64,000 bases of DNA from Phytobacter palmae (GTDB lineage: Bacteria; Pseudomonadota; Gammaproteobacteria; Enterobacterales; Enterobacteriaceae), in contig FONB01000018.1 in the NCBI GenBank assembly GCA_900112785.1, positions 1 through 64,000 on the forward strand, read 5' to 3'. A program made the translations under genes and the position numbers. A model generated the notes under the pieces. That model worked only from the letters and a program-made list of their open reading frames with translations. It was not told the origin of the DNA and searched no databases. Shown piece after piece: positions 31,862-41,989 of this stretch (position 1 is the stretch's first letter; each line of letters starts with the position of its first letter).

Positions 31862-34800
31862 TCATTTGGACTGATTAAATCGATACAGCGGTAACAAATA
31901 ACGCTGCGAAAGCGTCGTTATCTGCAGGTAATGCTCAGGTGTCAGTGTTCTCCACAGCCTCTGATACCAGATATCTTCACCTTCGCCGGTTGAAAACATA
32001 CCGCCTTCATACGCTTGCAGGAATTTACTTTGCGCTTTTTGCAATGTTGTCTCATCAGATAACATGGCATCATTTTCCGCGTCGTAACAGGCTTTTATCC
32101 ATGCGCCGCCACTTTCTGGTAGCAGCAACAGCGGTTTTGCCATCCCCTCGCGATAGCCTTCAATCATGAGCGTCAGATGTTGCAATGCATCATCCGGCTT
32201 CATCGCAGGGAAACGCCATTCCCCACCACTGCGAACAAATAACCGACTCTCCCCAGCGCCGCCGCCAGCACAGTAGACAAGGTGTTCCAGCCAAAGTTGC
32301 AAACCCTGGGTAACGCTAAGTTTTGATGGTCGCCAGCGTAGCAGGCCATCAGGCTGCACATGCGCCAGCCATCCACTCAGATGCACCCCTGCACACTCCA
32401 GATCGACCTCCATGCTTTGACCGGGTTGGCGCTGCGCGATCACCCGGTCTGCCAGCTCCTGCATTTCAAGCTGCTGGGCTTCCCAGATAATCTCGCCAAA
32501 GGCGCCATAGGGCAATGCTCCTGCGGCACGATAGTGACGGAAAAGCTTCTCAACGTCCTGTTGCTCCACCAGCGCATTCAGGATTTCCTGGTTAAGCTGA
32601 TAGCGATTTAACCCTTCCAGTATAAAAGGCTCAGCATCGGGAATGTCGCTCTCTTCAGGGCGGAAATTGACCCGCAGTCGCATCTGGAAAAAGGCGCGCA
32701 CCGGGTGTGCCCAGAAACGCAACAGTTGCTCAAGCGTGAGCGATTCCAGCGCAAGAGGGGAAAGTTGCTGAATGAATTCAGGATGCGCCGTACCTTGCTG
32801 ACTCGCCGCAGGCAACCAGTCACTGGCAAAACTTTGCCATTCGCCGGGTCGGAAATTAGCGGCATCAAACGGCATACGGGGGTGCAGGTAACAGATATGT
32901 TCTTTAACCCGCTTTTCACTCTCATCACAATTTAGCGCTTCATCACCCGGCAGCCGGTGGCTTTGACCGATGTAATCAAGCAGTTCCTGTACCAGCACTG
33001 ACGGAAAACGTTCGCTGTTATCCTGAATCGAGCGACCGATATAGCTGATATAGAGTTTTTCCTGCGCGGAAATTAACGCTTCAAGGAACAAGTAACGGTC
33101 ATCATCACGGCGGCTACGGTCGCCACGCTGGGATTGATGGCTCATCAGGTCAAACCCCAGCGGTGCCAGGGTTCGCGGGTAGATACCGTCATTCATTCCC
33201 AGCAGGCATACCACTTTAAATGGGATGGAACGCATTGGCATCAGAGTACAGATATTTACCGGCCCGGCCAGGAAGCGCTGGCTGATTCGCTCCTGATCGA
33301 GACGCTGCGCCAGTTCGTCGCGCAAGACGGACAGTGGAATATCTTCGCTGTATGCCGCATCAATGCCCTGAGCAATAATCGCCTGCCACTGCTGTTCGAT
33401 AAGCGCCAGCGCGGCTTCGGTGTCCTGATCGGGCAGGAAAAAGTCATTAAGCATCTCCCGGCAGACCGGTAGCCACTCTTCCAGCGGACGCGCCTGCGCC
33501 AATCCCTGACGCCAGGTATTAAGCTGCATAAGCAAGGAGGCGAGATGGCCAACCAGCTCGGCAATCAGCCCACTGGATTCATCATAAGGCAGAATGGATT
33601 GCCATTCCCCCTGACGACTTTCCATAGCATATCCCAGCAGCATGCGGGTTAAACCAAATTGCCAGGTATGTTGTCCGGTAGCCGGGAGTTCCAGTTCACG
33701 GACATTATCGTCATCCATACCCCAGCGAATGCCCGACTCATTGACCCACTGGCGCAGGTAGCGCAATCCCTCTTCATCAATATTGAAACGCGCCGCCAGT
33801 ACAGGGACATCCAGCAGGGCCAGTACATCTTCCGAAACAAAGCGGCTATCTGGTAATGACAACAGACTAATAAATGCCTGTAACGCCGGATGCGCCTGAC
33901 GTGCGCGGCGGTCAGAAATGGCGTAAGGAATGTAACGCTCACCAACAGCGCTACCAAAAACGGACTGGATATAGGGACTGTAGCTGTCGATATCAGCCAC
34001 CATCACCACGATATCGCGCGGCGTCAGTGACGGGTCGGCTTCCAGCATCGCCAGCAAATTGTCGTGTAATACCTCTACCTCCCGCTGTGGACTATGGCAG
34101 ATATGGACCGTCACGCTACGATCGTCCGGTTCCAGCAGGCGCTTTTTATCGCTTCGCTCATACTCTTCTGCATTCACGCCAGCGACTGCGCTATTTTGCA
34201 GTTCCAGCATGTCATATTGCAGGTTTTGCAGAATCTGCCCCGGCGTAACATCGACAAACGCATCCAGATCCTGGTAATTCTCCAACCCGGCAAGCAGGTG
34301 CACATAATCACGTCCCAGTTTGCCCCACGAGGCGAGCAGTGGGTTCGGTAAATTTTGCTCGCCATCGCTGTTAAACAAGCCTTGCGCGGCACTCGCATCA
34401 CGGAAGAGAGGGAGCGTTCGCTCATCGCGATGATGTCGACGCTGGCGGGTTAGCAGTTTGGCTAAAAATGCCGGATCTTTAATATCGCCCCAGTAGTAGC
34501 GGCAAGGGTTAGTGAAGAGAAGATGAACGTCGATATGCTTACCCAGCGCCTGTAATGCCTGCAGGTAGACGGGCGGCAGCGCTGAAATACCGCATATAAA
34601 TACGCGAGACGGTAACCCCGGAGGGCACTGCTTAGCTGACTCAAGCACATTGATAAAGCGTTGATAAAGATTGGCACGGTGCCAGTGCGGCTGACCAAGC
34701 TCGGCTGTATACTCCACCAGACGACGCCATAGCGGCGCCTGCCAGATTTGCGCTTCATCAAGGCCATCCACTTTTTTCCCGGCTTCCCACAGGGTGAGCC

Positions 34801-35233
34801 ACTCCCATCGATAGACGAGGTATTGATCGAAAAGATCCGCAATACGGGAGGAGAGCTGAAACAGCTTGCGCTTATCGTCGTCGTCACTCAGATAGTGGCG
34901 CAGCATGGCAAATTCGTCCTGCTCCAGCATATCCGGCAGCAGCGACATCAATTTCCAGCTCATGCTCTGTTTATTAAATGCGCTCTCTTTTGGGATGTCC
35001 GGTAAGACACGGACAAACATATCCCAGATAAAGCTGGCGGGAAGCGGAAAATCAATATTGGCGGCAATGCCAAACTTTTGCGCCAGCGTCATTTGCAGCC
35101 ATTGCGCCATACCCGTGCTCTGAACCAGCACCACTTCGGGTTCAAAAGGATCGCTGAGGTGATCGCGTTCAACGATAAACTCCATCAATGCTTCCAGCAC
35201 ATCCAAATGGTTGGAGTGATAAACCCTTAGCAT
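31862..35233 (-). CDS. recC: Exodeoxyribonuclease V subunit RecC
   Basis: An 1123-residue subunit with a degenerate helicase/nuclease fold that scans for Chi and holds the complex together. It starts MLRVYHSNHLDVLEALMEF and carries the family segments PFEPEVVLVQSTGMAQWLQM and NICTLMPMRSIPFKVVCLLGMNDG. The 157-bp gap to ptrA is the largest within the recC-ptrA-recB-recD block; ptrA/recB have their own promoter there in E. coli. The ppdC stop is 12 bases upstream. Confidence 0.96.
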   Translation of the reverse strand: MLRVYHSNHLDVLEALMEFIVERDHLSDPFEPEVVLVQSTGMAQWLQMTLAQKFGIAANIDFPLPASFIWDMFVRVLPDIPKESAFNKQSMSWKLMSLLPDMLEQDEFAMLRHYLSDDDDKRKLFQLSSRIADLFDQYLVYRWEWLTLWEAGKKVDGLDEAQIWQAPLWRRLVEYTAELGQPHWHRANLYQRFINVLESAKQCPPGLPSRVFICGISALPPVYLQALQALGKHIDVHLLFTNPCRYYWGDIKDPAFLAKLLTRQRRHHRDERTLPLFRDASAAQGLFNSDGEQNLPNPLLASWGKLGRDYVHLLAGLENYQDLDAFVDVTPGQILQNLQYDMLELQNSAVAGVNAEEYERSDKKRLLEPDDRSVTVHICHSPQREVEVLHDNLLAMLEADPSLTPRDIVVMVADIDSYSPYIQSVFGSAVGERYIPYAISDRRARQAHPALQAFISLLSLPDSRFVSEDVLALLDVPVLAARFNIDEEGLRYLRQWVNESGIRWGMDDDNVRELELPATGQHTWQFGLTRMLLGYAMESRQGEWQSILPYDESSGLIAELVGHLASLLMQLNTWRQGLAQARPLEEWLPVCREMLNDFFLPDQDTEAALALIEQQWQAIIAQGIDAAYSEDIPLSVLRDELAQRLDQERISQRFLAGPVNICTLMPMRSIPFKVVCLLGMNDGIYPRTLAPLGFDLMSHQSQRGDRSRRDDDRYLFLEALISAQEKLYISYIGRSIQDNSERFPSVLVQELLDYIGQSHRLPGDEALNCDESEKRVKEHICYLHPRMPFDAANFRPGEWQSFASDWLPAASQQGTAHPEFIQQLSPLALESLTLEQLLRFWAHPVRAFFQMRLRVNFRPEESDIPDAEPFILEGLNRYQLNQEILNALVEQQDVEKLFRHYRAAGALPYGAFGEIIWEAQQLEMQELADRVIAQRQPGQSMEVDLECAGVHLSGWLAHVQPDGLLRWRPSKLSVTQGLQLWLEHLVYCAGGGAGESRLFVRSGGEWRFPAMKPDDALQHLTLMIEGYREGMAKPLLLLPESGGAWIKACYDAENDAMLSDETTLQKAQSKFLQAYEGGMFSTGEGEDIWYQRLWRTLTPEHYLQITTLSQRYLLPLYRFNQSK

Positions 35234-35245
35234 ACGTGCTCCTGA

Positions 35246-35566
35246 CTACTGGCTGTTTGGGCAAAATGTTCGCGTCATTTGCCCCTTTCTGCCTACTGGC
35301 GAAATGATAATAACCCTGATGCTGACACATCCCTGGTCGCTTGTCTGCTCCTTCTGTACCTGCCACCCTGCTGGCAGCGGCGGTGGATACATTTGTGCCT
35401 GTTGCCAGGCGTGGCGCCACAAAAGCCGATACTGACTCCATGCGTGAAAACCTGAGGCGAGCGCCCGATGATAGCCTCCCAGCGCCGTGACCACCATCAC
35501 CAGTAAGACCATAGCCAGAAGCACTTCCGGCAGGCTCAATCCGCGTTGTTTTGTGGAATCTGACAC
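35246..35566 (-). CDS. ppdC: Prepilin-like protein PpdC
   Basis: A 106-residue type IV pilin-like protein. The prepilin cleavage motif is QRG/LSLPEVLLAMVLLVMVV, with the conserved Glu at +5 of the mature form and a hydrophobic N-terminal helix. The first 31 bases overlap the 3' end of ygdB. It belongs to the ppdA-ppdB-ygdB-ppdC set, thought to encode minor pseudopilins; their job in enterobacteria is not settled. Confidence 0.88.
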   Translation of the reverse strand: MSDSTKQRGLSLPEVLLAMVLLVMVVTALGGYHRALASGFHAWSQYRLLWRHAWQQAQMYPPPLPAGWQVQKEQTSDQGCVSIRVIIISPVGRKGQMTRTFCPNSQ

Positions 35567-35958
35567 AGCTCTGTTTCCTTATGTGGGCAAAAATCACTCC
35601 AGCCGTGCGCAGAAAACACTATATTGTTACGCTCAATGCGTCCGCCTCGCCATAAACGTTGCTTGCCACTTCCTGCGGTTAATAACACAGCCTGGTCACT
35701 GAGCACGCGCAGGCATGCCAGCCAGGGTTCACTGGGGTGTCGTAGACATTGCAATACGGGTTCCCTTTGCCAGGGGTACCTTTGCGCCCACATCATTGCC
35801 GACTGTACTTGCGCATACTGGCGAAGGTGCTCGCTCTCGCTGCTCGTCCGGCGAATATGCGTATTCAATTGCTGGTTTAACCCATTAAGCATCAGGCTAC
35901 CGAGCATCAGAATAAGCAGCACAAGCGCCAGTGAAGACATCCCACGTTGACGGTTCAT
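35536..35958 (-). CDS. ygdB: YgdB, prepilin-like protein (DUF2509)
   Basis: A 140-residue protein of the DUF2509 family. It starts MNRQRGMSSLALVLLILML, with a short basic leader and a hydrophobic helix resembling a PilX-type minor pilin but with serine in place of the usual Glu at +5. The start overlaps the ppdB stop by four bases (ATGA). It probably forms a priming complex with the neighbouring pseudopilins (inference). Confidence 0.87.
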   Translation of the reverse strand: MNRQRGMSSLALVLLILMLGSLMLNGLNQQLNTHIRRTSSESEHLRQYAQVQSAMMWAQRYPWQREPVLQCLRHPSEPWLACLRVLSDQAVLLTAGSGKQRLWRGGRIERNNIVFSAHGWSDFCPHKETELCQIPQNNAD

Positions 35959-36518
35959 AAGTTAAAACTACTTACGCTAAAAGCAGCAGAAACGTCCTGT
36001 GTTTCCCGAGCTTTAATTTGTCCCACAAGGCTTATGATAAATACCGGCGCAAAACCCGTGGTTTGTTGTCGGGTAATGGAAAAATGGGAGATATTCACCG
36101 TATTAGGATCCGTCATTTTATCCCAGCCTTTTCCCTCGCAGGACGTCGCGCCGCGCAGGGTTTCGAGTACGCCATTTTGCAGACGAAACCCCGTCTGGTC
36201 AGCATCACTTGCAGGTGATGTTTCCCATCGTCCATTGCTGTTAGCATCCCATTGCACCATCACGCAGCTCCCATCGCGCCCGATCGCCAGGGGTTGTCCC
36301 ACACATTTACCATTGCAATACCCGGCACGCTGAATGTGCCTGGCAACCGTATACAGGCGCTGCCAGAGTTCATCTTCAAGGGTCTGATCACGGGTCTGTT
36401 GCAACACGGCAAACTGTAACGCGGGAAGAAAGCGTGCCGCCGCCAGCAGAATAACGCTCCCTATAGCCATCGCCAGCAAGGTCTCCAGCAAAGAAAACCC
36501 CTGTTGTCGGACTAACAT
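35955..36518 (-). CDS. ppdB: Prepilin-like protein PpdB
   Basis: A 187-residue PilW/PulJ-type minor pseudopilin. The leader MLVRQQG is followed by the cleavage site and FSLLETLLAMAIGSVILLAA, with Glu at +5. Four cysteines are spread in the C-terminal part (CNGKCVG, GSCV, TSCEG), suggesting disulfides in the periplasm. The start overlaps ppdA by 7 bases. Confidence 0.9.
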   Translation of the reverse strand: MLVRQQGFSLLETLLAMAIGSVILLAAARFLPALQFAVLQQTRDQTLEDELWQRLYTVARHIQRAGYCNGKCVGQPLAIGRDGSCVMVQWDANSNGRWETSPASDADQTGFRLQNGVLETLRGATSCEGKGWDKMTDPNTVNISHFSITRQQTTGFAPVFIISLVGQIKARETQDVSAAFSVSSFNL

Positions 36519-36976
36519 GACTCATTCACCCCATACTGGCACATGCGTATCCTCCCCCAGCCAGACACCACTATTTTCCACTCGCCTGCGTCACTTCCTA
36601 CCAGGATATGTCCTCCCCAGGCCGTATTGCGCAGGCCATAAAAACCTAATGACGGTGTAATTTCCACGAGGTTAACCTCGGGCCACACAGGGCGCATAAG
36701 ATTGGGGGAATCGACAGAACATCCTGTTTGCAGTTCCCGTGTATGCAGACACCAGCCATCTCCAGAACGAGATGCCAGAATAAGCCGCTCCTGGTTATGC
36801 CAGTTGGCATCATCACGCAGCATTTCCAGGAAATGTCTAACCTGCAGCGCGGTTTGCCATAAGCGCTGCCGGGCCTGCCAGGTATGCCAGCCGGTAAGCC
36901 CGACACCGCTCAGAATCACGATCAGCGCCACCGCGACCATCGTCTCAATCAGGGTAAATCCATGTTCTTTTTTCAT
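36512..36976 (-). CDS. ppdA: Prepilin-like protein PpdA
   Basis: A 154-residue FimT/GspH-type pseudopilin, first gene of the ppdA-ppdB-ygdB-ppdC-recC transcription unit. The leader MKKEHG precedes FTLIETMVAVALIVILSGVG, with Glu at +5 after the glycine cleavage point. It ends 7 bases inside ppdB. No pilus assembly ATPase or secretin gene is nearby, so assembly must use machinery encoded elsewhere. Confidence 0.9.
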   Translation of the reverse strand: MKKEHGFTLIETMVAVALIVILSGVGLTGWHTWQARQRLWQTALQVRHFLEMLRDDANWHNQERLILASRSGDGWCLHTRELQTGCSVDSPNLMRPVWPEVNLVEITPSLGFYGLRNTAWGGHILVGSDAGEWKIVVSGWGRIRMCQYGVNESC

Positions 36977-37112
36977 GGCAGCAGTCTGGCGCGGCGCAGT
37001 TGCAATGGCGAGCGGCCAGTGCCCGTTTTACGAGACGTCACGGAATAAACTGGCGGTGTTGCAGTGGGTTACAAGCGGTCTGGAAGATATCCCGAAGAGT
37101 TCGTCATGAGGA

Positions 37113-37142
37113 TAAAAAAACCGGCGCTCTGTGGCGCCGGTT
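37113..37142 (-). terminator. Terminator after thyA
   Basis: On the minus strand AACCGGCGC/GCGCCGGTT with a six-base loop followed by TTTTT, 18 bases past the thyA stop. Confidence 0.9.
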
Positions 37143-37160
37143 ATGCGATGCTAAAGGCGG

Positions 37161-37955
37161 TCAGATAGCAACCGGTGCTTTAATCGCCGGATGCGGATCG
37201 TAACCTTCGATTTCAAAATCATCGAAGCAATAATCAAACAGCGATGCGGGCTTACGTTTGATTTTGAGCGTTGGCAGTGCACGCGGTTCGCGACTCAGTT
37301 GCAGGCGCGTTTGCTCCAGATGGTTGCTGTACAGGTGGGTATCACCACCAGTCCAGACAAAATCCCCTGGTTCCAGATCGCACTGTTGCGCCATCATATG
37401 CACCAGTAACGCGTAGCTGGCAATATTGAAAGGCAGACCAAGGAAGATATCGCATGAACGCTGGTAGAGCTGGCAGGAGAGCTTGCCGTCCGCGACATAG
37501 AACTGGAAAAACGCATGGCACGGCGCCAGAGCCATTTTATCAAGTTCGCCCACGTTCCAGGCTGAGACGATGATACGGCGCGAATCCGGATCGGTTTTCA
37601 ACTGGTTCAGTACGGTCGAGATCTGGTCAATGTGACGACCATCCGGCGTTGGCCAGGCACGCCACTGTTTGCCATAAACCGGCCCGAGGTTGCCCTGCTC
37701 ATCAGCCCATTCATCCCAGATAGAGACATTGTTCTCTTTCAGGTACGCGATGTTAGTATCGCCCTGCAGGAACCACAGCAGCTCATGAATAATTGAGCGC
37801 AGATGGCAACGCTTGGTGGTCACCAGCGGAAAACCGTCCTGCAGATTAAAGCGCATCTGATGGCCAAAAATAGAGAGCGTGCCCGTCCCTGTACGATCGT
37901 TTTTCGGGGTACCCTCATTGAGCACCTTTTGCATCAGTTCTAAATACTGTTTCAT
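37161..37955 (-). CDS. thyA: Thymidylate synthase ThyA
   Basis: A 264-residue folate-dependent thymidylate synthase converting dUMP to dTMP with methylene-tetrahydrofolate. The catalytic cysteine is Cys146 in [12 protein letters not shown], and [10 protein letters not shown] and [13 protein letters not shown] are the phosphate- and dUMP-binding segments. Length is identical to E. coli. The start is 6 bases from the lgt stop; the two genes are translationally linked in E. coli. Confidence 0.97.
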   Translation of the reverse strand: MKQYLELMQKVLNEGTPKNDRTGTGTLSIFGHQMRFNLQDGFPLVTTKRCHLRSIIHELLWFLQGDTNIAYLKENNVSIWDEWADEQGNLGPVYGKQWRAWPTPDGRHIDQISTVLNQLKTDPDSRRIIVSAWNVGELDKMALAPCHAFFQFYVADGKLSCQLYQRSCDIFLGLPFNIASYALLVHMMAQQCDLEPGDFVWTGGDTHLYSNHLEQTRLQLSREPRALPTLKIKRKPASLFDYCFDDFEIEGYDPHPAIKAPVAI

Positions 37956-37961
37956 GGTTCC

Positions 37962-38837
37962 TCAGGAAACGTGTTGTGGCGCACGACGACGATACGCCCA
38001 AACCATCATGATAATACCCGCAACAATCATCGGGATGGAGAGGATCTGCCCCATGCTGATGTATTGCACCCACGTACCGGTAAACTGTGCATCCGGCTGG
38101 CGGAAGAACTCAACGATGATACGGAACGCGCCATAACCAATCAGGAACAGGCCAGATACCGCCCCCATCGGGCGAGGTTTGCGGATATAGAGATTCAGAA
38201 TAATGAATAGCACGATGCCTTCCAGCACCAGTTCATAAAGCTGGGAAGGGTGACGAGGCAGCACACCGTAGGTGTCAAAAATGGATTGCCACTGCGGATG
38301 AGACGGCAGTAATGCGGCATCTTCCGCGCGAGACCCCGGAAAAAGCATTGCCAGCGGGAAGCTCGGATCGACACGGCCCCACAGCTCGCCGTTAATAAAG
38401 TTGCCCAGACGCCCGGCCCCCAGGCCAAAAGGAATCAGCGGCGCAATAAAATCAGCAACCTGGAAGAAGTTACGTTTAGTGCGTTTGGCAAAGACGATCA
38501 TCACGACAATCACGCCGATCAAGCCGCCGTGGAAAGACATGCCGCCGTCCCAGACGCGGAACAGATACAGCGGATCGTTGAGGAAGACAGGGAAGTTGTA
38601 AAACAGAACGTAGCCAATACGTCCGCCCAGGAACACCCCAAGAAAGCCTGCGTAGAGCAGGTTTTCAACTTCATTTTTCGTCCAGCCACTGCCAGGACGA
38701 CCGGCACGACGAGTTGCAAGCCACATAGCAAAGACAAACCCGACGAGGTACATCAACCCGTACCAGTGAAGGGAAACCGGTCCAATTGAAAAAATTACCG
38801 GATCAAATTCAGGAAAACGCAGATAGCCACTATTCAT
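37962..38837 (-). CDS. lgt: Phosphatidylglycerol-prolipoprotein diacylglyceryl transferase Lgt
   Basis: A 291-residue inner-membrane enzyme with seven hydrophobic segments that attaches diacylglycerol to the lipobox cysteine of prolipoproteins, the first step of lipoprotein maturation. Key residues His103 (SFHGGLIGV) and Arg143 ([16 protein letters not shown]) are present at the E. coli positions. It would process the lipoproteins YgdI, YgdR and MltA encoded in this window. Confidence 0.97.
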   Translation of the reverse strand: MNSGYLRFPEFDPVIFSIGPVSLHWYGLMYLVGFVFAMWLATRRAGRPGSGWTKNEVENLLYAGFLGVFLGGRIGYVLFYNFPVFLNDPLYLFRVWDGGMSFHGGLIGVIVVMIVFAKRTKRNFFQVADFIAPLIPFGLGAGRLGNFINGELWGRVDPSFPLAMLFPGSRAEDAALLPSHPQWQSIFDTYGVLPRHPSQLYELVLEGIVLFIILNLYIRKPRPMGAVSGLFLIGYGAFRIIVEFFRQPDAQFTGTWVQYISMGQILSIPMIVAGIIMMVWAYRRRAPQHVS

Positions 38838-39062
38838 CTGTCACCACAACATGTTGTTATTCCGCCGAAAGTGGACAGCGGTATAGATGCGCGCCCGTTC
38901 TGGCGGGCGCTCCAAAGGCGCGAATAATAGCATAAGGCGCTCGGGCTTGATGCGGCGAAGTTGTAAAAGATATGTATACCCGTCATCCTTTACGCCGCAG
39001 GTACGTTGGCTTCCCCGGTGCGCCCCGGTCACCCGGTCATCTGTGCTTTCGGAAATTTGCGT

Positions 39063-41309
39063 CTACAACCCACCGCGAATCAGCCCCCCAAGGCCACGGC
39101 GCTCCATAAACGCAGCAATCTGATGGCGTACTTCGGTAGCCAGTTGTGCATCAAGCGTACGGTTTGCCAGCGTCTGCGCCTCAGCGAAATCAATACGCCG
39201 TAGCAGATATTTAATACGCGCCACCGACTTTCCATTCATCGACAGATGGCTAAAGCCAAGACCAATCAGCACCGCCACACACATGGGATCTCCCGCCATT
39301 TCACCGCACAACCGCAGATCAATGCCTGCACGTTCGGCTTCTCTGGCAATCATCGCCAATGCCCGCAACACGGCAGGGTGCAGGCTGTCATACATACTGG
39401 CCACTCGCGTATTGTTGCGATCTACCGCCAGAATGTACTGGGTAAGGTCATTGGTGCCAATAGAGATAAAATCGACCCGATTAGCCAGGTGCGAGATCAT
39501 AAACACCATTGATGGCACTTCGATCATCACGCCAATACGCGGTCTCGGTATGGCGTAACCAATCATCTCTTCGACTTCACGCCCGGCACGTTCAATCAGC
39601 CGCTTTGCTTCATCCACCTCATCAATACTGGTGATCATCGGCAACAGGATGCTGAGATTACCGGTGGCGGCATTCGCACGCAGCATTGCGCGCACCTGCA
39701 CCAGGAAGATTTCTGGCTGATCGAGCGTAATACGGATGCCACGCCAGCCCAGGCATGGGTTCTCTTCGCTTATCGGCATATATGGCAACTGTTTATCCGC
39801 GCCGATATCCAGCGTACGCAGGGTCACGGGTTTATCGTTAAACAACTGCAACATGCCCTGATACTGCGCGACCTGCTCTTCCTCGGACGGAAAACCATTT
39901 TGCAGCATAAAGGGAATTTCGGTGCGATAAAGCCCGATGCCGTCGATTCGACTACCGAGTTTCTCTTCATGCTCCGGGCTCAGCCCCGCATTGAGCATCA
40001 CCCTGATGCGCTCACCGCTTTTAAGCTGCGCCGCGAGGTTCACATCATCTTCGGCAAGCCGGGTTAACTCATTCTCTTCGGTGATAAGCCGCTGGTATTC
40101 CTGCAACAAGACCGGTTCAGGGTCAACCAACAGCTCTCCACGATAGCCATCCACCACCAGCGTGCGACGATGCAGCACCGAAGGCTGAATATCCGCCCCC
40201 ATGACCGTTGGGATCCCGAGCGCACGTACCATAATCGCCGCATGAGAGTTGGCTGCGCCATCGCGTACTACGACACCCGCGAGCCTGTCATGCGGCAGTT
40301 CAGCCAGTGTCGTCGCAGATAATTCATCGGCAACAAGAATAAAGCGTTCCGGCCAGGTATTGGGGCCCTGAATGTTATCATCCAGATGAAACAGTAAACG
40401 CTGGCCAAGCGTGCGAAGATCGCCTGAGCGCTCTTTCAGATAACCGTCACTCAATGCCGCAAACTGCTCGGCGAATCGCTCAATGACCGTTTTGACCGCC
40501 CATTCAGCGACCAGACCTTTATCCACCTCAGCAAACAGCTCACGGCGCAGACGCGCATCGGAAAGCAGATGCGAGTAAAGATCAAAAATCGCGGCCGTCT
40601 CTTTTTGCGCACCCGCAGAAAAGCGCTTGCTGTAACGGCGAAACTCTCCGGCCGCCGCTTCCAGTGCGCTGGTCAGCCTTTCACGTTCGAGCGTTGTGTT
40701 AAGGGTCGAGGCTTCATAGACCTGTTCCATTAACGGCAGGGTTTCATCCATCCAGCCTTCGGCTATCGCCACGCCGGATGATGCCGGGAGCGCGCGAATA
40801 CGTGTCTGGCGATACTGACCAAACAACGCCGTTAATTGCGACTGGGAGAGAATAGCCGCCATTTGGGTGGCCAGCGTGACCAGAAAGGACTCTTCACTTT
40901 CATCGTACTGGCGCAATTCACGTTGCTGAACAACCAGAACACCAAGAAGCTGACGGCGCTGAATAATCGGCACACCGAGGAAAGCGCGGAAACGCTCTTC
41001 TTTTACCGAAGGGATGTATTTAAAACTGGGGTGTTTTTGCGCATCAGCAAGGTTAATAGGTTCCGCCAGCCTGCCTACCAGGCCGACGATACCTTGATCA
41101 AATGCGAGAGTGACCGTACGCCCGCGCGGCTTTTTTAAACCGCGAGTCGCCATTAAGTAATAACAACGCCGGTCATGGTCCGCGAGGTAGACGGAGCAAA
41201 CTTCCGTCTCCATCGCCTCGCAAATATCTGTGACCAGTATTTCCAGCGCTTCGTTCAGTCGCGGCGCGCTGGCAACTTTTTCAACGATTTCTCGCAAGCG
41301 GGTGAGCAT
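39063..41309 (-). CDS. ptsP: PTS-Ntr enzyme I (EI-Ntr) PtsP
   Basis: A 748-residue phosphoenolpyruvate-protein phosphotransferase of the nitrogen PTS, passing phosphate to NPr and EIIA-Ntr. A GAF domain occupies residues ~1-165, binding glutamine in E. coli. The phosphorylated histidine is His356 in NSHAAIMVRALGIPTVMGAD, and the PEP-binding barrel follows (VRAMLRANA, DLTQYILAVDRNN, LCGEMAGD). It is cotranscribed with rppH, 12 bases apart. Confidence 0.96.
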   Translation of the reverse strand: MLTRLREIVEKVASAPRLNEALEILVTDICEAMETEVCSVYLADHDRRCYYLMATRGLKKPRGRTVTLAFDQGIVGLVGRLAEPINLADAQKHPSFKYIPSVKEERFRAFLGVPIIQRRQLLGVLVVQQRELRQYDESEESFLVTLATQMAAILSQSQLTALFGQYRQTRIRALPASSGVAIAEGWMDETLPLMEQVYEASTLNTTLERERLTSALEAAAGEFRRYSKRFSAGAQKETAAIFDLYSHLLSDARLRRELFAEVDKGLVAEWAVKTVIERFAEQFAALSDGYLKERSGDLRTLGQRLLFHLDDNIQGPNTWPERFILVADELSATTLAELPHDRLAGVVVRDGAANSHAAIMVRALGIPTVMGADIQPSVLHRRTLVVDGYRGELLVDPEPVLLQEYQRLITEENELTRLAEDDVNLAAQLKSGERIRVMLNAGLSPEHEEKLGSRIDGIGLYRTEIPFMLQNGFPSEEEQVAQYQGMLQLFNDKPVTLRTLDIGADKQLPYMPISEENPCLGWRGIRITLDQPEIFLVQVRAMLRANAATGNLSILLPMITSIDEVDEAKRLIERAGREVEEMIGYAIPRPRIGVMIEVPSMVFMISHLANRVDFISIGTNDLTQYILAVDRNNTRVASMYDSLHPAVLRALAMIAREAERAGIDLRLCGEMAGDPMCVAVLIGLGFSHLSMNGKSVARIKYLLRRIDFAEAQTLANRTLDAQLATEVRHQIAAFMERRGLGGLIRGGL

Positions 41310-41321
41310 AATGTGCGTGGC

Positions 41322-41852
41322 TTAACCTCTTTTACGTCGCCAGGCAGGTGCACTTTGCGGCTTAGGCGGAATCTCCTGAAGCGCCATCACGGCCCCTGCA
41401 AACTCTTTCATCACCCGTCGATAGACGTCGCGTTTGAACGACACTACCTGACGAACAGGATACCAGTAGCTCACCCAGCGCCAGCCATCAAACTCAGGGG
41501 TACTACTGGTTTGCATATTGACATCAGCATCACTGCTGACCAATTGCAGAAGAAACCATTTTTGTTTCTGGCCGATACAGACCGGCTTTGTATCCCAACG
41601 CACCAAACGTTTCGGTAACTTGTAACGCAACCAGTTACGGGTAGAAGCAAGGATTCGAACATCTTTACGATTTAAACCTACTTCTTCGAACAGTTCCCTG
41701 TACATCGCCTGCTCCGGAGACTCGCCTGGGTTTATTCCCCCCTGGGGAAACTGCCAGGAGTGTTGCCCGAAGCGTCTGGCCCACATGACCTGGCCCTGTC
41801 GATTACAGATTACGATACCCACATTTGGGCGGTAGCCATCGTCATCAATCAC
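41322..41852 (-). CDS. rppH: RNA pyrophosphohydrolase RppH
   Basis: A 176-residue Nudix hydrolase that removes pyrophosphate from the 5' end of mRNAs and so starts RNase E decay. The Nudix box GX5EX7REUXEEXGU spans residues 38-60 (Gly38, Glu44, Arg52-Glu53, Glu56-Glu57). The C-terminal tail is basic (PAWRRKRG). First gene of rppH-ptsP; a long DnaA-box region lies upstream. Confidence 0.96.
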   Translation of the reverse strand: MIDDDGYRPNVGIVICNRQGQVMWARRFGQHSWQFPQGGINPGESPEQAMYRELFEEVGLNRKDVRILASTRNWLRYKLPKRLVRWDTKPVCIGQKQKWFLLQLVSSDADVNMQTSSTPEFDGWRWVSYWYPVRQVVSFKRDVYRRVMKEFAGAVMALQEIPPKPQSAPAWRRKRG

Positions 41853-41989
41853 CGGACTACCTCAAAATAAACCTGAATTAATCGATTGTTTCACACTCGT
41901 GGAAAACGGTAAACCACTCAATTGCGACGGAACAAACGGATAACATTTGAATAACTCACAATTATCGGCAAAGTTATAAACAGACGTCC

